A stretch of 64,000 nt of DNA from Planococcus versutus (GCF_001186155.3 NZ_CP016540.2:2210001-2274000); one strand, 5' to 3'; positions 19,434 through 29,541 are shown, counted from the stretch's first letter. Program-made: numbers and translations. Notes: generated from the sequence alone by a model not told the origin.

Positions 19434-19460
19434 TGAAAAATGTCAACTGTTTCGTATAAT
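19433..19460 (+). promoter_or_regulatory. Promoter of the regulator-potABCD operon
   Basis: TTGAAA and TATAAT are separated by 16 bases, about 84 bases upstream of the regulator start and flanked on both sides by the 12-bp direct repeat. This is a good SigA-type promoter that the XRE regulator may control. Confidence 0.65.
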
Positions 19461-19487
19461 GAATATATGCTATTAGTAAACTAAAAG

Positions 19488-19499
19488 TATATTTTAACT
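19488..19499 (+). repeat. Direct repeat copy 2, possible operator
   Basis: The second exact copy of TATATTTTAACT, 66 bases after the first and downstream of the likely transcription start. This is a classic placement for a repressor site, though the binding protein is inferred. Confidence 0.5.
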
Positions 19500-19543
19500 A
19501 AACTTTCTGCCATTTTAATTTAGGAGAATCGAGGAGAATTCTG

Positions 19544-20083
19544 GTGAACATCGGAACAAAAATTAAACGGCTTCGATTAAAAAACGGCTTAACACAAGAA
19601 GAACTTGGCAAACGAACAGATTTAAGTAAAGGATTTATTTCTCAACTAGAACGAGATACAAATTCTCCTTCTATTGAAACCTTTTTCACATTGCTCGAAG
19701 TACTTGGAACGACACCAAAAGAATTTTTTGCTGATGAGCATAACGTCAAAGTTGTTTATTCAGCAACAGACCATACAGCGCACGTTGACCCAGTAGCAGG
19801 TTATGAAATCGAATGGCTGATTCCTACTTCAAATGAAAAAGAAATGGAGCCTGTTTTTTTGACATTGCAATCAAAAGGAGCTTTTAAAAAATTTGAACCT
19901 TCTTCTTCTGAAACGTTTATTTATATTTTGGGCGGTCAGGTATTGCTTCAAATTGGCGATCACCGCTATGCTGCTTCTGCAGGAGATTCTATTTATTATG
20001 AAGCAACTGACCACCATCAAATAATGAATAACTATGATGGAGTATCCGAGATCATCATTGTTACTACGCAATCTTATTTATAA
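19544..20083 (+). CDS. XRE-cupin transcriptional regulator of pot operon
   Basis: A 179-residue regulator with an N-terminal XRE helix-turn-helix (residues about 6-61; LTQEELGKRTDLSKGFISQL) and a C-terminal cupin sensor domain (about 105-175). This is the architecture of PuuR-like regulators of polyamine and amino-acid metabolism. The start is GTG 19544, after GAGGAG. It is the first gene of the potABCD operon, with potA 15 bases downstream, so autoregulation through the flanking 12-bp repeats and a polyamine effector is likely but inferred. Confidence 0.88.
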   Translation: MNIGTKIKRLRLKNGLTQEELGKRTDLSKGFISQLERDTNSPSIETFFTLLEVLGTTPKEFFADEHNVKVVYSATDHTAHVDPVAGYEIEWLIPTSNEKEMEPVFLTLQSKGAFKKFEPSSSETFIYILGGQVLLQIGDHRYAASAGDSIYYEATDHHQIMNNYDGVSEIIIVTTQSYL

Positions 20084-20098
20084 TTTAGGAGGGATTTT

Positions 20099-21205
20099 AT
20101 GACTGAAATACCGATTATTCGATTTGAAAATGTTACACAAACATACGAAGGTGCTGGCAATGTATTGAATAATGTTAGCTTTACACTAGAAAGAGGAAAA
20201 TTTTATACACTTTTAGGTCCATCTGGTTGTGGAAAAACTACGATACTGCGTTTAATCGCAGGTTTCAACACGCCTACTAGTGGTGATATTTATATTGAAA
20301 ATAAAAAAATGAACAAAGTTCCCGCAAACCAACGTCAAGTTAATACTGTATTTCAAGATTATGCTCTTTTCCCTCATTTAAATGTTTTCGAGAACGTTGC
20401 TTTTGGTTTACGCATTAAAAAAATAAAAAGCACAGAAGTAGAACGACGCGTCAAAGAAGCATTAGCTTTCGTCAATTTACAAGGCTATGAAAAAAGAGAA
20501 ATTCCAGAAATGTCTGGCGGTCAGCGTCAGCGTGTTGCCATTGCTAGAGCCATCATTAATGACCCAGAAGTTATACTGCTCGATGAACCACTTTCTGCAC
20601 TAGACTTAAAATTACGTACAGAAATGCAGTATGAGCTGCGTGAACTTCAACAACGGCTTGGTAAAACTTTCGTTTTCGTCACTCACGATCAAGAAGAAGC
20701 GCTAGCGATGTCTGATGAAATTTTCGTTCTGAACGAGGGTCAAATACAACAAAGTGGTACACCAATGGATATTTATGATGAACCCATCAACCGTTTTGTA
20801 GCAGATTTTATTGGTGAATCTAATATTGTCAGCGGCGAGATGATTGCTAATTACCAAGTACGTTTTGCAAACAAAGAATTTGAATGCGTAGATGCGGGAT
20901 TAAATCCAAATGAACAAGTAGAAATAGTCATCCGTCCAGAAGATTTAGAAATCACTTCAAGCGGTATTGGTAAAATGACTGTAACCGTAGACACACAATT
21001 ATTTAGAGGCGTTCACTTTGAAATTTCAACAATTGACGAAGTTGGCAATGAATGGCTCGTTCACTCGACTAAGAAAGTAGAAGTTGGTTCACAAATCGGC
21101 TTGGATTTTTCTCCAGAAGCTATTCATGTTATGCGATTAAATGAGTCTGAAGAAGCGTTTGATGCACGTCTAGAGTCCTACGGAGCAGTTGCTAATGAAA
21201 GATAA
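20099..21205 (+). CDS. potA: Spermidine/putrescine ABC transporter ATPase
   Basis: A 368-residue ABC ATPase powering polyamine import. It shows Walker [10 protein letters not shown] (about residues 40-48), signature [14 protein letters not shown], Walker [13 protein letters not shown], the switch histidine in FVTHDQEEA, and a C-terminal TOBE domain containing [21 protein letters not shown] precedes ATG 20099. The gene overlaps potB by 11 bases. Confidence 0.93.
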   Translation: MTEIPIIRFENVTQTYEGAGNVLNNVSFTLERGKFYTLLGPSGCGKTTILRLIAGFNTPTSGDIYIENKKMNKVPANQRQVNTVFQDYALFPHLNVFENVAFGLRIKKIKSTEVERRVKEALAFVNLQGYEKREIPEMSGGQRQRVAIARAIINDPEVILLDEPLSALDLKLRTEMQYELRELQQRLGKTFVFVTHDQEEALAMSDEIFVLNEGQIQQSGTPMDIYDEPINRFVADFIGESNIVSGEMIANYQVRFANKEFECVDAGLNPNEQVEIVIRPEDLEITSSGIGKMTVTVDTQLFRGVHFEISTIDEVGNEWLVHSTKKVEVGSQIGLDFSPEAIHVMRLNESEEAFDARLESYGAVANER

Positions 21206-22019
21206 TCCATCGCGTCCATTATATCTTGTTCCTTATTATTTATGGATTGTTTTATTTGTTATCGCACCAATTGCATTAGTCTTCTATTTTTCTTTTTTAG
21301 ATTTGACTGGTGCTTTTTCGCTTGAAAACTACAAAAACTTCTTTTCTTCTGTTTATTTACGGATGACTTTAAGTTCTTTTTGGTATGCATTCGTGATTAC
21401 ACTCATCACCGTTATTATCGCTTACCCAACAGCTTATTGGTTGACTAAAACGAAGCATAAACAATTATGGCTCTTACTAATTATCATTCCTTCCTGGATT
21501 AACTTATTGCTGAAAGCTTACGCATTTATCGGAATATTTGGATTGTACGGACCTGCTAACAAGCTATTGCAAACACTTGGTACAGGACCATGGCAAATTT
21601 TGTTTACTGACTTTAGCTTTATCTTTGTTGCTGTTTATATTTTCATTCCATTTATGGTGTTGCCGATTTTTAACTCGTTAGATAAAATCAATCCCGCTTT
21701 AATAGATGCGTCACGAGATTTAGGTGCTTCGGCTTTCACGACATTTAGACGTGTCATTTTCCCATTAGCCATTAACGGAGTGAAATCTGGCATACAAGCA
21801 GTATTTATCCCGGCCTTATCGCTTTTTGTTATTACGCGATTGATTGCTGGAAATAAAGTGATTACGCTCGGAACAGCAATTGAACAACAATTTCTCGTTA
21901 CGCAAAACTGGGGCATGGGTTCAACCATTGCAGTGTTTTTAATCTTGTTTATGATCATCATTATGATGGTAACAGGACAGAAAGAAAAAGGAGGGTCTGA
22001 CAATGGCAAAACTAAGTAA
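21195..22019 (+). CDS. potB: Spermidine/putrescine ABC permease PotB
   Basis: A 274-residue inner-membrane permease with about six transmembrane helices. The EAA-loop is [20 protein letters not shown], the coupling-helix site for PotA. The start ATG 21195 lies inside the end of potA (CGGAG ten bases upstream), and the 3' end overlaps potC. The pairing with PotC as a heterodimeric pore is standard for the family. Confidence 0.92.
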   Translation: MKDNPSRPLYLVPYYLWIVLFVIAPIALVFYFSFLDLTGAFSLENYKNFFSSVYLRMTLSSFWYAFVITLITVIIAYPTAYWLTKTKHKQLWLLLIIIPSWINLLLKAYAFIGIFGLYGPANKLLQTLGTGPWQILFTDFSFIFVAVYIFIPFMVLPIFNSLDKINPALIDASRDLGASAFTTFRRVIFPLAINGVKSGIQAVFIPALSLFVITRLIAGNKVITLGTAIEQQFLVTQNWGMGSTIAVFLILFMIIIMMVTGQKEKGGSDNGKTK

Positions 22020-22809
22020 GTCTGCAAAAATCTACTTAATACTAGTTTTTGCCGTTTTGTATGCGCCTATTTTCTATCTGATTTTCTATTCTTTCAACAG
22101 CGGTGGGACAATGGCGAGTTTCGAAGGATTTACTTGGGAACATTACGGAGCTGTGTTTAACGATACTCGCTTATTGATTATTTTAATGAACACGGTGATC
22201 ATTGCGTTATTATCATCTCTTTTTTCCACTGCTATCGGCGTGCTCGGTGCAATTGGCATCGTCTTTTTGAGAAATCGCAAAACACGTAATACTGTGTTAT
22301 CGTTAAATACGATTTTAATCGTCAGTCCAGACGTTATCATTGGAGCCTCTTTTCTAATTTTGTTCACTTTAATTGGTGTCAAGCTCGGCTTTGCTTCGGT
22401 TCTCATTTCACACATTGCATTTAGTATTCCGATTGTGGTTATAATGGTTTTGCCGAAGCTACAGGAAATGAGTACGTCATTGATTGATGCGGCAACTGAT
22501 CTTGGTGCATCAAAACGCGACATTTTAACACGCGTCATCATTCCCTATATAAAGCCAGGTATTTTCGCAGGATTTTTCTTGGCGCTGACGTATTCATTAG
22601 ACGATTTTGCAGTGACTTTCTTCGTTACTGGAAATGGGTTTTCTACTTTGTCGATCGAGATCTATTCAATGGCACGTGCTGGAATTACATTAACGATCAA
22701 TGCGCTATCGGCTTTAATTTTCGTCGTTACACTCGGTCTGGTTCTTGGTTATTACTTTTTTAATCAACGTACAGGTCAATCTCCAGGAACGGGAGGTGCT
22801 AAACTATGA
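22003..22809 (+). CDS. potC: Spermidine/putrescine ABC permease PotC
   Basis: A 268-residue permease with six predicted helices and the EAA-loop DAATDLGASKRDILTRVIIP. AAAGGAGGGTCTGACA precedes ATG 22003, inside the end of potB. Its stop overlaps the potD start by four bases (ATGA). Confidence 0.92.
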   Translation: MAKLSKSAKIYLILVFAVLYAPIFYLIFYSFNSGGTMASFEGFTWEHYGAVFNDTRLLIILMNTVIIALLSSLFSTAIGVLGAIGIVFLRNRKTRNTVLSLNTILIVSPDVIIGASFLILFTLIGVKLGFASVLISHIAFSIPIVVIMVLPKLQEMSTSLIDAATDLGASKRDILTRVIIPYIKPGIFAGFFLALTYSLDDFAVTFFVTGNGFSTLSIEIYSMARAGITLTINALSALIFVVTLGLVLGYYFFNQRTGQSPGTGGAKL

Positions 22810-23882
22810 AAGAAATAACAAGAGCTGCAATCGCCATTTTATTGATAGCAGGTATTTTGTTATATGTTGTCAATATCATGGAAAAAAGTTCAGCAACTTC
22901 TGGGGGTGGGACAATTTCTGTCTATAACTGGGGCGAGTATATAGACCCTGAGCTCATAAAGCAATTTGAAAAAGAAACGAATATTTCGGTTGTTTACGAA
23001 ACATTCGATTCAAATGAATCGATGATGACAAAAATTGAGCAAGGCGGGACAACTTATGATGTCGCTGTTCCTTCTGAATACGCGATTGAAAAAATGAAAG
23101 AAAACAAATTACTACAACCGATTGACCATGCGCTGATTCCAAACTTGAAAAATATTGATCCTTATTTTCTTGATTTGCCTTTTGATCCAGGCAATGAATA
23201 TTCTATTCCTTATTTTTGGGGAACTGTTGGTATAGCCTTTAATCCTACCTTACTAGACGGACAGACGTTTGAAAGCTGGAACGACTTGTGGGATCCGTCA
23301 CTTGAACAAGAAGTCATCCTAGTTGATAGTGCCCGTGAAGTAATTGGTTTGGGGTTAAACAGTCTCGGCTATTCGTTAAATTCAACCGATATGGATGAAT
23401 TGCGAGAAGCAACAGACAAATTGAAAACAATGGGTCCCAACGTTAAAGCCATTATTGGCGATGAAATTGTTGAAATGATGCGACGCGAGGAAGCAGCGGT
23501 AGCTGTTATTTGGTCTGGCCAAGCTGCAGACGTCATGTGGGTTAACGAAGACATTGATTTTGTTGTTCCAGAAGAAGGCTCGAATTTATGGTTTGATAAT
23601 ATGATTATTCCTAAAACTGCGGATAACGTAGAAGGTGCTCATGCGTTTATTAACTTTATGTTAGATCCTGAAGTAGCTGCTCAAAACGCAGATTATGTCG
23701 GGTACTCTACACCAAACGAAAAAGCGATTGCTTTGATGGACCCAGAAGTTACAGAAGATAAACGGTTTTATCCACCTGAAGAACTTCGAGAGCGACTAGA
23801 AGTCTACGAAAACTTAGGACTTGAAATGCTTGGCACTTATAATGAGTTGTTTTTAGAATTCAAAATGGATATGGAAAATTGA
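22806..23882 (+). CDS. potD: Spermidine/putrescine-binding protein PotD
   Basis: A 358-residue extracellular substrate-binding protein. The polyamine-binding fold begins TISVYNWGEYIDPELIKQFE, and later stretches such as PYFWGTVGIAFNP and IWSGQAADVMW are typical. The N-terminus is an uncleaved-looking hydrophobic anchor (about residues 8-24) with no cysteine, so there is no lipobox. The protein would be anchored by the helix rather than by lipid. It is the final gene of the operon, followed by a terminator. Confidence 0.92.
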   Translation: MKEITRAAIAILLIAGILLYVVNIMEKSSATSGGGTISVYNWGEYIDPELIKQFEKETNISVVYETFDSNESMMTKIEQGGTTYDVAVPSEYAIEKMKENKLLQPIDHALIPNLKNIDPYFLDLPFDPGNEYSIPYFWGTVGIAFNPTLLDGQTFESWNDLWDPSLEQEVILVDSAREVIGLGLNSLGYSLNSTDMDELREATDKLKTMGPNVKAIIGDEIVEMMRREEAAVAVIWSGQAADVMWVNEDIDFVVPEEGSNLWFDNMIIPKTADNVEGAHAFINFMLDPEVAAQNADYVGYSTPNEKAIALMDPEVTEDKRFYPPEELRERLEVYENLGLEMLGTYNELFLEFKMDMEN

Positions 23883-23911
23883 CAGGCAGAACGTTTGCCT
23901 GTTTTTTTTTT
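23882..23911 (+). terminator. Terminator of the pot operon
   Basis: The stem CAGGCA/TGCCTG, seven-base loop, is followed by ten T residues at the potD stop. Confidence 0.88.
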
Positions 23912-23988
23912 GCGTTTTGAGGTATAGTATGTAGATTCTAAAGACTGAAATTTAGCAACACGAAATAATAACGAAAGAAGGTCCCTCT

Positions 23989-25179
23989 ATGGCCGTACAA
24001 TCAAATAAATCGGCGCTTTATGTGCTGATGTTTAATATGTTCATTGCGATGAGTGGTATTGGACTGATCATTCCCATTATGCCTGCTTATTTGGATACAT
24101 TTGGTGTAGCAGGTCAAGCACTCGGCACATTAATCGCCACTTTTGCTTTAGCACAGTTTTTATTCTCTCCTCTTTCAGGTCAGCTTTCCGATAAATACGG
24201 TCGCAAAAAACTAATTATTTTTGGTTTGATTGTCTTCGGACTGTCTCAACTTGCATTCGGTATATCTACTGAGTTATGGATGCTTTATGTAGCTCGTTTT
24301 TTTAGTGGATTGGGAGCAGCCTTCCTGATTCCGCCGATGATGGCATTTGTTGCAGATATCACGACATACGAAGAACGAGGTAAAGGCATGGGTCTGCTCG
24401 GTGCTTCTATGTCGCTTGGCTTTATGATCGGTCCCGGTATCGGTGGTTTTCTGGCCGAAGTTAGTATTCAATTTCCGTTTTATATCGCTACTGCTGTCGC
24501 CTTGATCGCGGCGTTAATTTCCTTCACTGTTCTACCTAATGTGGTACCTACGATTCAAGCAACAGGTAAAAAGTCTGAAAACTTGCTACAACAAATGAAA
24601 CGATCTACTTATACACCTTATTTTGTCATGTTATTGATTATGTTCATCTTCGCTTTTGGTTTATCCAACTTCCAATCGACCATTGCTTTATACGCCGATA
24701 AGAAATTTGGTTTCACTCCAAAAGAAATTGCTGTTTTAATAACAGTCGGTGGATTTATAGGAGTTGTTGTTCAAACATTTGTGATTGACAAACTCTTTAA
24801 GCGTTTTGGAGAAATGAAAGTTATTTTAGTCAACCTTTTAATATCCGCAGCTGGGATGATTGGTATTTTGTTCGTTAGTTCTTTCTATGCAATTCTGTTA
24901 GTATCAGCAGTTTTTTTTACTGCTGCCTCTCTACTTCGTCCCGCGATCAATACGTTAATTTCCAAACTAGCAGGTGATGAACAAGGGTTCGCAGCAGGTA
25001 TGAACAATGCCTATATGAGCTTGGGCAATATGATTGGTCCAGCACTTGCTGGCATTCTTTTTGATATCGATATGAGCTATCCTTATATTTTAGGAACTGC
25101 CATTTTAATCACTTGTTTCTTTATCGCCAACACATGGTCGATGCGAAAACAACAACTTTTGGCTACAAGCCGCAGTTAA
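23989..25179 (+). CDS. MFS multidrug-type transporter
   Basis: A 396-residue, 12-helix major facilitator of the DHA1 drug:H+ antiporter type. Motif A is GQLSDKYGRKK between helices 2 and 3, and the antiporter motif C is GFMIGPGIGGFLAE in helix 5. Closest in style to NorA/Bmr/TetA(L)-like exporters. The substrate is unknown. AAGAAGG precedes ATG 23989. It is monocistronic and shares a bidirectional terminator with the converging MoxR operon. Confidence 0.88.
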   Translation: MAVQSNKSALYVLMFNMFIAMSGIGLIIPIMPAYLDTFGVAGQALGTLIATFALAQFLFSPLSGQLSDKYGRKKLIIFGLIVFGLSQLAFGISTELWMLYVARFFSGLGAAFLIPPMMAFVADITTYEERGKGMGLLGASMSLGFMIGPGIGGFLAEVSIQFPFYIATAVALIAALISFTVLPNVVPTIQATGKKSENLLQQMKRSTYTPYFVMLLIMFIFAFGLSNFQSTIALYADKKFGFTPKEIAVLITVGGFIGVVVQTFVIDKLFKRFGEMKVILVNLLISAAGMIGILFVSSFYAILLVSAVFFTAASLLRPAINTLISKLAGDEQGFAAGMNNAYMSLGNMIGPALAGILFDIDMSYPYILGTAILITCFFIANTWSMRKQQLLATSRS

Positions 25180-25222
25180 AAAACAGCAGCTCAAACCTTA
25201 AAGGTTTGAGCTGCTGTTTTTT
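25178..25222. terminator. Bidirectional terminator, MFS / MoxR operon
   Basis: A near-perfect 21-bp palindromic stem with AAAAAACAGCAGCTC on the left arm and its complement on the right serves both converging units. Confidence 0.93.
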
Positions 25223-25242
25223 AATGGGAAAATAAAAAAGAG

Positions 25243-27816
25243 TTATTTTTTACTTTTCGCTTTTATTAATTGATCAATTGCTGTAGGTGAAGAAACTTCT
25301 TCTTTTGTAACTTTTCTTTTTGCTATAGATGCTGGAAGCCCGAAACGGCGAAGCGTGATATCCGTAAAAAACAAGACCATTGCGATAAACAAGACAATCA
25401 GCTGAATCGACCGAGTACTACCACTCTTGTAAGACATATCTCGAAAAGCTGCATCTAACGTCTCTAAGACCTGCCCACCTGTCCGATCAGCCAGTGTGGT
25501 CATTAAAGACACGTTTGTCTCTGCCGGTTGGTATTCATCTCCATAAGGAATCGTCATGCCTGTTTTATAGGCAGCCCCTGTTTCGTTGCTAATGCTCAAA
25601 AATACTAACCCGGGTTCAGCATCGATTTTCACGTCTACTTTTCCAGGTGCTACCGGTTCCGTCTGCAGCGGAATCTCGTTGCCTTGCTCATCTACTGCTG
25701 CAACCGTTAAAATCGCCGAGCTCCGAGTAGGATCCTCGACTGTATATACGCCTTGCTCTTTTCGTACGACTGAAAAAGGAATTTCTTCAAACGTAGGCTG
25801 TAATTCAGCTACAGTTTTATTCCAAAACTCTGGCCACTTCGACCAGCTCTGAAAATCTCCACTCCATGCCCCGCTCCCAGACGTAAAAGCAATTGTTTTT
25901 CCAAGGCCATAATTCCAACTCGCGAGTACCGGATCTTGTTCTTCACTTTCGAGTGCTACCGTTGCTGTATTTTTCGCGGTCGTTGCAATATAGGTATTCA
26001 ACTGCGGTACACCGTCTGCAAACAAATTATTCCATTTACTGTCGTATACCACCGGATAAAATGGCTTATCGACAATGTATGTTCGTGACATCATAATCGT
26101 TTCACGGGATAAAATAGCTGGAATTGTTGTGGCATCTGTGACATCGTAAAACCTCCCGCTACCTGTACTAGCTAGTTGCTCCAATAAATTTCGATCTGCA
26201 TCTTGACCGATGGAAACAGTCGATAAGGTAATGTTATTGTCTTTTCCGTTTTCGATTAATGCATCGTAATCATTGGATGTCGCGGATTGTCCATCTGTTA
26301 ACAGGATAATGTGTTTGCGTTGCAGTTTTAAGTCTTCTAGTTCCATATAAGCTTGCTGCAACGAACGATAAATTTCAGTTCCACCACCAGGTGTAATACT
26401 TAAAATTTTATCTACTGCTTTTTTAGAATCTGCTACTTTAGCTATCGGTAAGATTTCCCACGGTTTGTCATCAAACGCAATAACTCCTAGCGTGTCATTG
26501 GGACGCAACAGTTCAACAGAACGAGCAGCTGCTTCTTTTGCTAGTTCCATTTTCATGCCCATCATGCTTCCCGAACGGTCCATAACAATCATTAGCCCAA
26601 GTGAAGGTAATTCATGCTTGCCTTTGACTTCCATTTCGACTGGCAATAACTGTTCGATTGGCGTTTTAAAATAGCCACCTAATCCAAAGCTTTGGTCGCC
26701 ACCAACCATTATAAATCCAACACCAAATTGACGAACCGCTTGTTCAATAATTGTCATTTGTTGTTCCCCTACAGATGTTCCAGAAACATTATCAAAAATA
26801 ATTGAATCATAACGAAGGATGGCAGATAAACTGCTCGGCAATTGATCCGCGGCTAGTTCCGTTACGCCTAAATTATTCGTATCCAATAAAAGTGCTATTG
26901 GGCTTGGAACACCGCCGTTGACGACTAGCACTTCTGGGTTTCCAGAAACTTCTGTGATGCTAAACATTGAATTGTTTTCAAGGTACGCATCTTTCGCCGT
27001 TTCTATACGGACTTCATACTTTTGAAGCCCTTCTAAATTAGCAGGATACGAATAGCTATAGACATTTTGACCTTCAACAACTTTGATTTCTTTCTTATCC
27101 AACTCTTTATCATTAGCAGAAAAAATAAGTTTAGCTGTTGATTCAGTATCTGAGTCAATGGCTACAGTAAAAGTTTGCGATTCACCTAAAAATGCACGTG
27201 AGGGCGTTTCAAAGCGACTAATCGCTAGATCATTTTTGGCGATTTGTTCGACTGGCCAGATATCCACTTGAAGACGCTCTGACTGTAGTCGATTTAAACT
27301 TTCAATAGCAGACGATTGTGTTTCATTGCCATCCGTTAAAATGACAAGTCGCGTCGCTAAGTTGGTATCTCCACTATTTGAAGCAAGTTCTAACGCCCGC
27401 GCAATATTGGTGTGGCTATTGTTTCCAACGGTTAGTTCTGCCGGTAAAAGTTGCGGATCGTTGGTCATTGGTAACAAGCTTTGGAAATCCTCTGCAAATG
27501 TATAGACCGCGATAGATTGATGATCTTTTTTGGCTTCTACTGCTTCTTCAATTGCCACGGTCATTGCTGTTTGCATTCCTTCAAGAGACGCAGAACGGTC
27601 CATAAGAAAAATAACTTGTTCTTCTTTTACAGGACTAAATAACGAAGGAGCTGCCAAAGCAACTATCAACAAGGTGACAGCCACGGTTCTTAAAACAAAC
27701 ACAACCTTTATCATTTTAGAGCTAGCTGAAAAATGCTTGAGTGCAAACCACCCAAAATAACACAGCACCGGAATGAGTAACAATAGCCAGATGGGCTTAT
27801 CGAGTTGCAATTCCAC
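25243..27816 (-). CDS. Membrane protein with two VWA domains and a GATase-like domain
   Basis: An 857-residue membrane protein, last gene of the MoxR operon. Two N-terminal helices (about 8-24 and 38-60) are followed by a first VWA domain with MIDAS FLMDRSAS, a beta-rich segment, and a type-1 glutamine-amidotransferase-like domain (starting EVLVVNGG). A second VWA domain is inserted in that domain, with a complete MIDAS (VMDRSGSMMG, GGGTEIY, LLTDGQS). A final helix lies near residue 820. The GTG 27816 start follows GGAGGTG and overlaps the previous gene by 20 bases. The family occurs beside MoxR/DUF58 genes; its function is unknown, but metal-dependent protein contacts outside the membrane are likely. 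Confidence 0.85.
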   Translation of the reverse strand: MELQLDKPIWLLLLIPVLCYFGWFALKHFSASSKMIKVVFVLRTVAVTLLIVALAAPSLFSPVKEEQVIFLMDRSASLEGMQTAMTVAIEEAVEAKKDHQSIAVYTFAEDFQSLLPMTNDPQLLPAELTVGNNSHTNIARALELASNSGDTNLATRLVILTDGNETQSSAIESLNRLQSERLQVDIWPVEQIAKNDLAISRFETPSRAFLGESQTFTVAIDSDTESTAKLIFSANDKELDKKEIKVVEGQNVYSYSYPANLEGLQKYEVRIETAKDAYLENNSMFSITEVSGNPEVLVVNGGVPSPIALLLDTNNLGVTELAADQLPSSLSAILRYDSIIFDNVSGTSVGEQQMTIIEQAVRQFGVGFIMVGGDQSFGLGGYFKTPIEQLLPVEMEVKGKHELPSLGLMIVMDRSGSMMGMKMELAKEAAARSVELLRPNDTLGVIAFDDKPWEILPIAKVADSKKAVDKILSITPGGGTEIYRSLQQAYMELEDLKLQRKHIILLTDGQSATSNDYDALIENGKDNNITLSTVSIGQDADRNLLEQLASTGSGRFYDVTDATTIPAILSRETIMMSRTYIVDKPFYPVVYDSKWNNLFADGVPQLNTYIATTAKNTATVALESEEQDPVLASWNYGLGKTIAFTSGSGAWSGDFQSWSKWPEFWNKTVAELQPTFEEIPFSVVRKEQGVYTVEDPTRSSAILTVAAVDEQGNEIPLQTEPVAPGKVDVKIDAEPGLVFLSISNETGAAYKTGMTIPYGDEYQPAETNVSLMTTLADRTGGQVLETLDAAFRDMSYKSGSTRSIQLIVLFIAMVLFFTDITLRRFGLPASIAKRKVTKEEVSSPTAIDQLIKAKSKK

Positions 27817-29530
27817 GACGATACACCTCCCATTCCAGAAGCACTAACAGTAAGATGATCCCTATAATAAATGGCACAAACGAAAAACGAACGGTATCTT
27901 GTACAGCTTTTGACTGCCCCATTACATAAGACGACCCAGCAGAAAGCTCTTTTTCTTGAGAAGTTAGCTGTACAATCATGGTCATGTCTTTTTCATCACC
28001 CACCACTTGGTAAATACCCGGTTCATTAGGTGCCACAAAAGGTCCGCTCCCTTCAATATAAGAATGGCGATAAGCACCGTCTCGAAAGATTTCCCATTCT
28101 CCGGTTGGTGAAGCTAACGACATGGATCGGTGTTCATTTGGCTGGAAAAAACCAAGAAATTCCGCATCGTCTGATAAACTTTCCATGGCACTCCATAAAA
28201 ACAAAGGAAAAGAAGGAGAAAGCGGCCAGTCGGTCAATTGAACATCTGTCAACACCACAATGTCTCCTTTTGGAGACACTTGAATAAACGGATGATCATC
28301 TATTGTGGCGATGGTTTCGTAGCCTTTAAAAGGTGGATATAGTTGTGAAACATACACTTCATCCAATGAAGCATAGGTGAAAAGCGGATGTGGCTTTGTC
28401 TCAATTTGACCTGTCACTTCAAAAGGATTTTCATCATTTCGCCCAAACATAAAAATGGGTGTCGTGGCTTCTAGTAAATCACGTTGATTCGTAACTAATG
28501 GCAATCCTGCGTCAGGCTGCAATTGAGTGGCTTCGGCTAAACTAACATCTAAAGCGAGTGAACGAAAACCACTTGCGATTAATTCATGCAAAGCCGAGTC
28601 AATGACAATTGCGTTAACTGGCGGAGCTAAATATGTTGCCATTGTATTATCCGCAGCATAATCATCCGATACGTCTAGCTCTGCTTGCCATAGCTTGTAG
28701 TTTGGCAACTCATCAAACGGAACGAGCAGTTCTTCTGCCGCTTCGAGTTTTACTTCTACTGCTTTTTCAAAACTGCCAGACGATAAACGCACAGTAGCAT
28801 TCATGGATGTTTCGCTATTATTGATAACTTGGACAATGCCTCGTGTCCCTTTATCCGTTTCTGAAAGACCCAGTTGGCGAATAGCTACATTAGTCAGTTT
28901 TTCCGAAAACCCATGAACTTGATAACTTTGTCCTGTTTTATTGGCAAGGGCAGCACGGTCTAAGTAATCGGTAAAAATATGAATAATCGTTGAGTCATTA
29001 GTCGCGAGCGTATCCGCAAATAAAATCGTTTGCTCCATTTCGGCATTTTCGTAACTTACGGCTAATTGGTCAATTGCTTTTTCCACTCGCTCAACATTTT
29101 GCTCATTGCGAATAACCACTTCTGGACTAACACCCGTCGTAACAATTGTCACAGGCTTGCCTCCTGCTTGTGACGCTAATTTCTTCATTTGTGCTTGTTG
29201 CTTTTCAAAATGCGTTGGAGAACCAGCTAACATCGTTGCTGACGTATCCACAATAAAAACAAAGTCATTGCCAGCTAAAGTTTCCGATTCGTTGAAGGGC
29301 TCAATTAACGCCAGTACACAAAAAAGAAGAGCAGCCAATTGAAGATAAAACAATAAATGATGCTGTAATTTTTTCAAATAAGGCGAAGCTTGCAACTCTT
29401 TCATTCGTTCTTGCCAAAACAAAGTTGAAGAAACGCGCTGGTCTTTGTATTTTTTTCTAAAAAAATAATAGAGAATGACGGCTAGCGGCATAATTGCCGT
29501 CCAGATCATCACCCAATTTGCTACTCCCAT
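27797..29530 (-). CDS. BatA-type VWA membrane protein
   Basis: A 577-residue protein with the N-terminal BatA membrane module (helices about 5-22 and 60-77, with the linker RVSSTLFWQERMKEL). A VWA domain follows, with MIDAS FIVDTSATM near residue 93, then a beta-rich extracellular-type region and a C-terminal helix (about 553-569). AGGTGAAGCGGC precedes ATG 29530. It sits between the DUF58 and double-VWA genes, with which it overlaps or nearly abuts, so the three are expected to act together. Confidence 0.85.
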   Translation of the reverse strand: MGVANWVMIWTAIMPLAVILYYFFRKKYKDQRVSSTLFWQERMKELQASPYLKKLQHHLLFYLQLAALLFCVLALIEPFNESETLAGNDFVFIVDTSATMLAGSPTHFEKQQAQMKKLASQAGGKPVTIVTTGVSPEVVIRNEQNVERVEKAIDQLAVSYENAEMEQTILFADTLATNDSTIIHIFTDYLDRAALANKTGQSYQVHGFSEKLTNVAIRQLGLSETDKGTRGIVQVINNSETSMNATVRLSSGSFEKAVEVKLEAAEELLVPFDELPNYKLWQAELDVSDDYAADNTMATYLAPPVNAIVIDSALHELIASGFRSLALDVSLAEATQLQPDAGLPLVTNQRDLLEATTPIFMFGRNDENPFEVTGQIETKPHPLFTYASLDEVYVSQLYPPFKGYETIATIDDHPFIQVSPKGDIVVLTDVQLTDWPLSPSFPLFLWSAMESLSDDAEFLGFFQPNEHRSMSLASPTGEWEIFRDGAYRHSYIEGSGPFVAPNEPGIYQVVGDEKDMTMIVQLTSQEKELSAGSSYVMGQSKAVQDTVRFSFVPFIIGIILLLVLLEWEVYRRGIATR

Positions 29531-29541
29531 GCCGCTTCACC

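Larger units (their letters stand above)
19120..19543. other. 424-base structured intergenic region
   Basis: No gene is visible here. The first 200 bases hold GGTCT-TGAG-AGACC (19219-19234) and a perfect 8-bp stem CTATCGTA/TACGATAG around an 11-base loop (about 19247-19273). Both may be enclosed by an imperfect long-range helix (AAGTGGC near 19207 with GCCAATTT near 19283), giving a three-way-junction shape on the plus strand. A weak hairpin CACTA/TAGTG follows at 19301-19320. I do not recognise a known riboswitch class. The last 120 bases contain the pot operon promoter and repeats. Confidence 0.5.
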
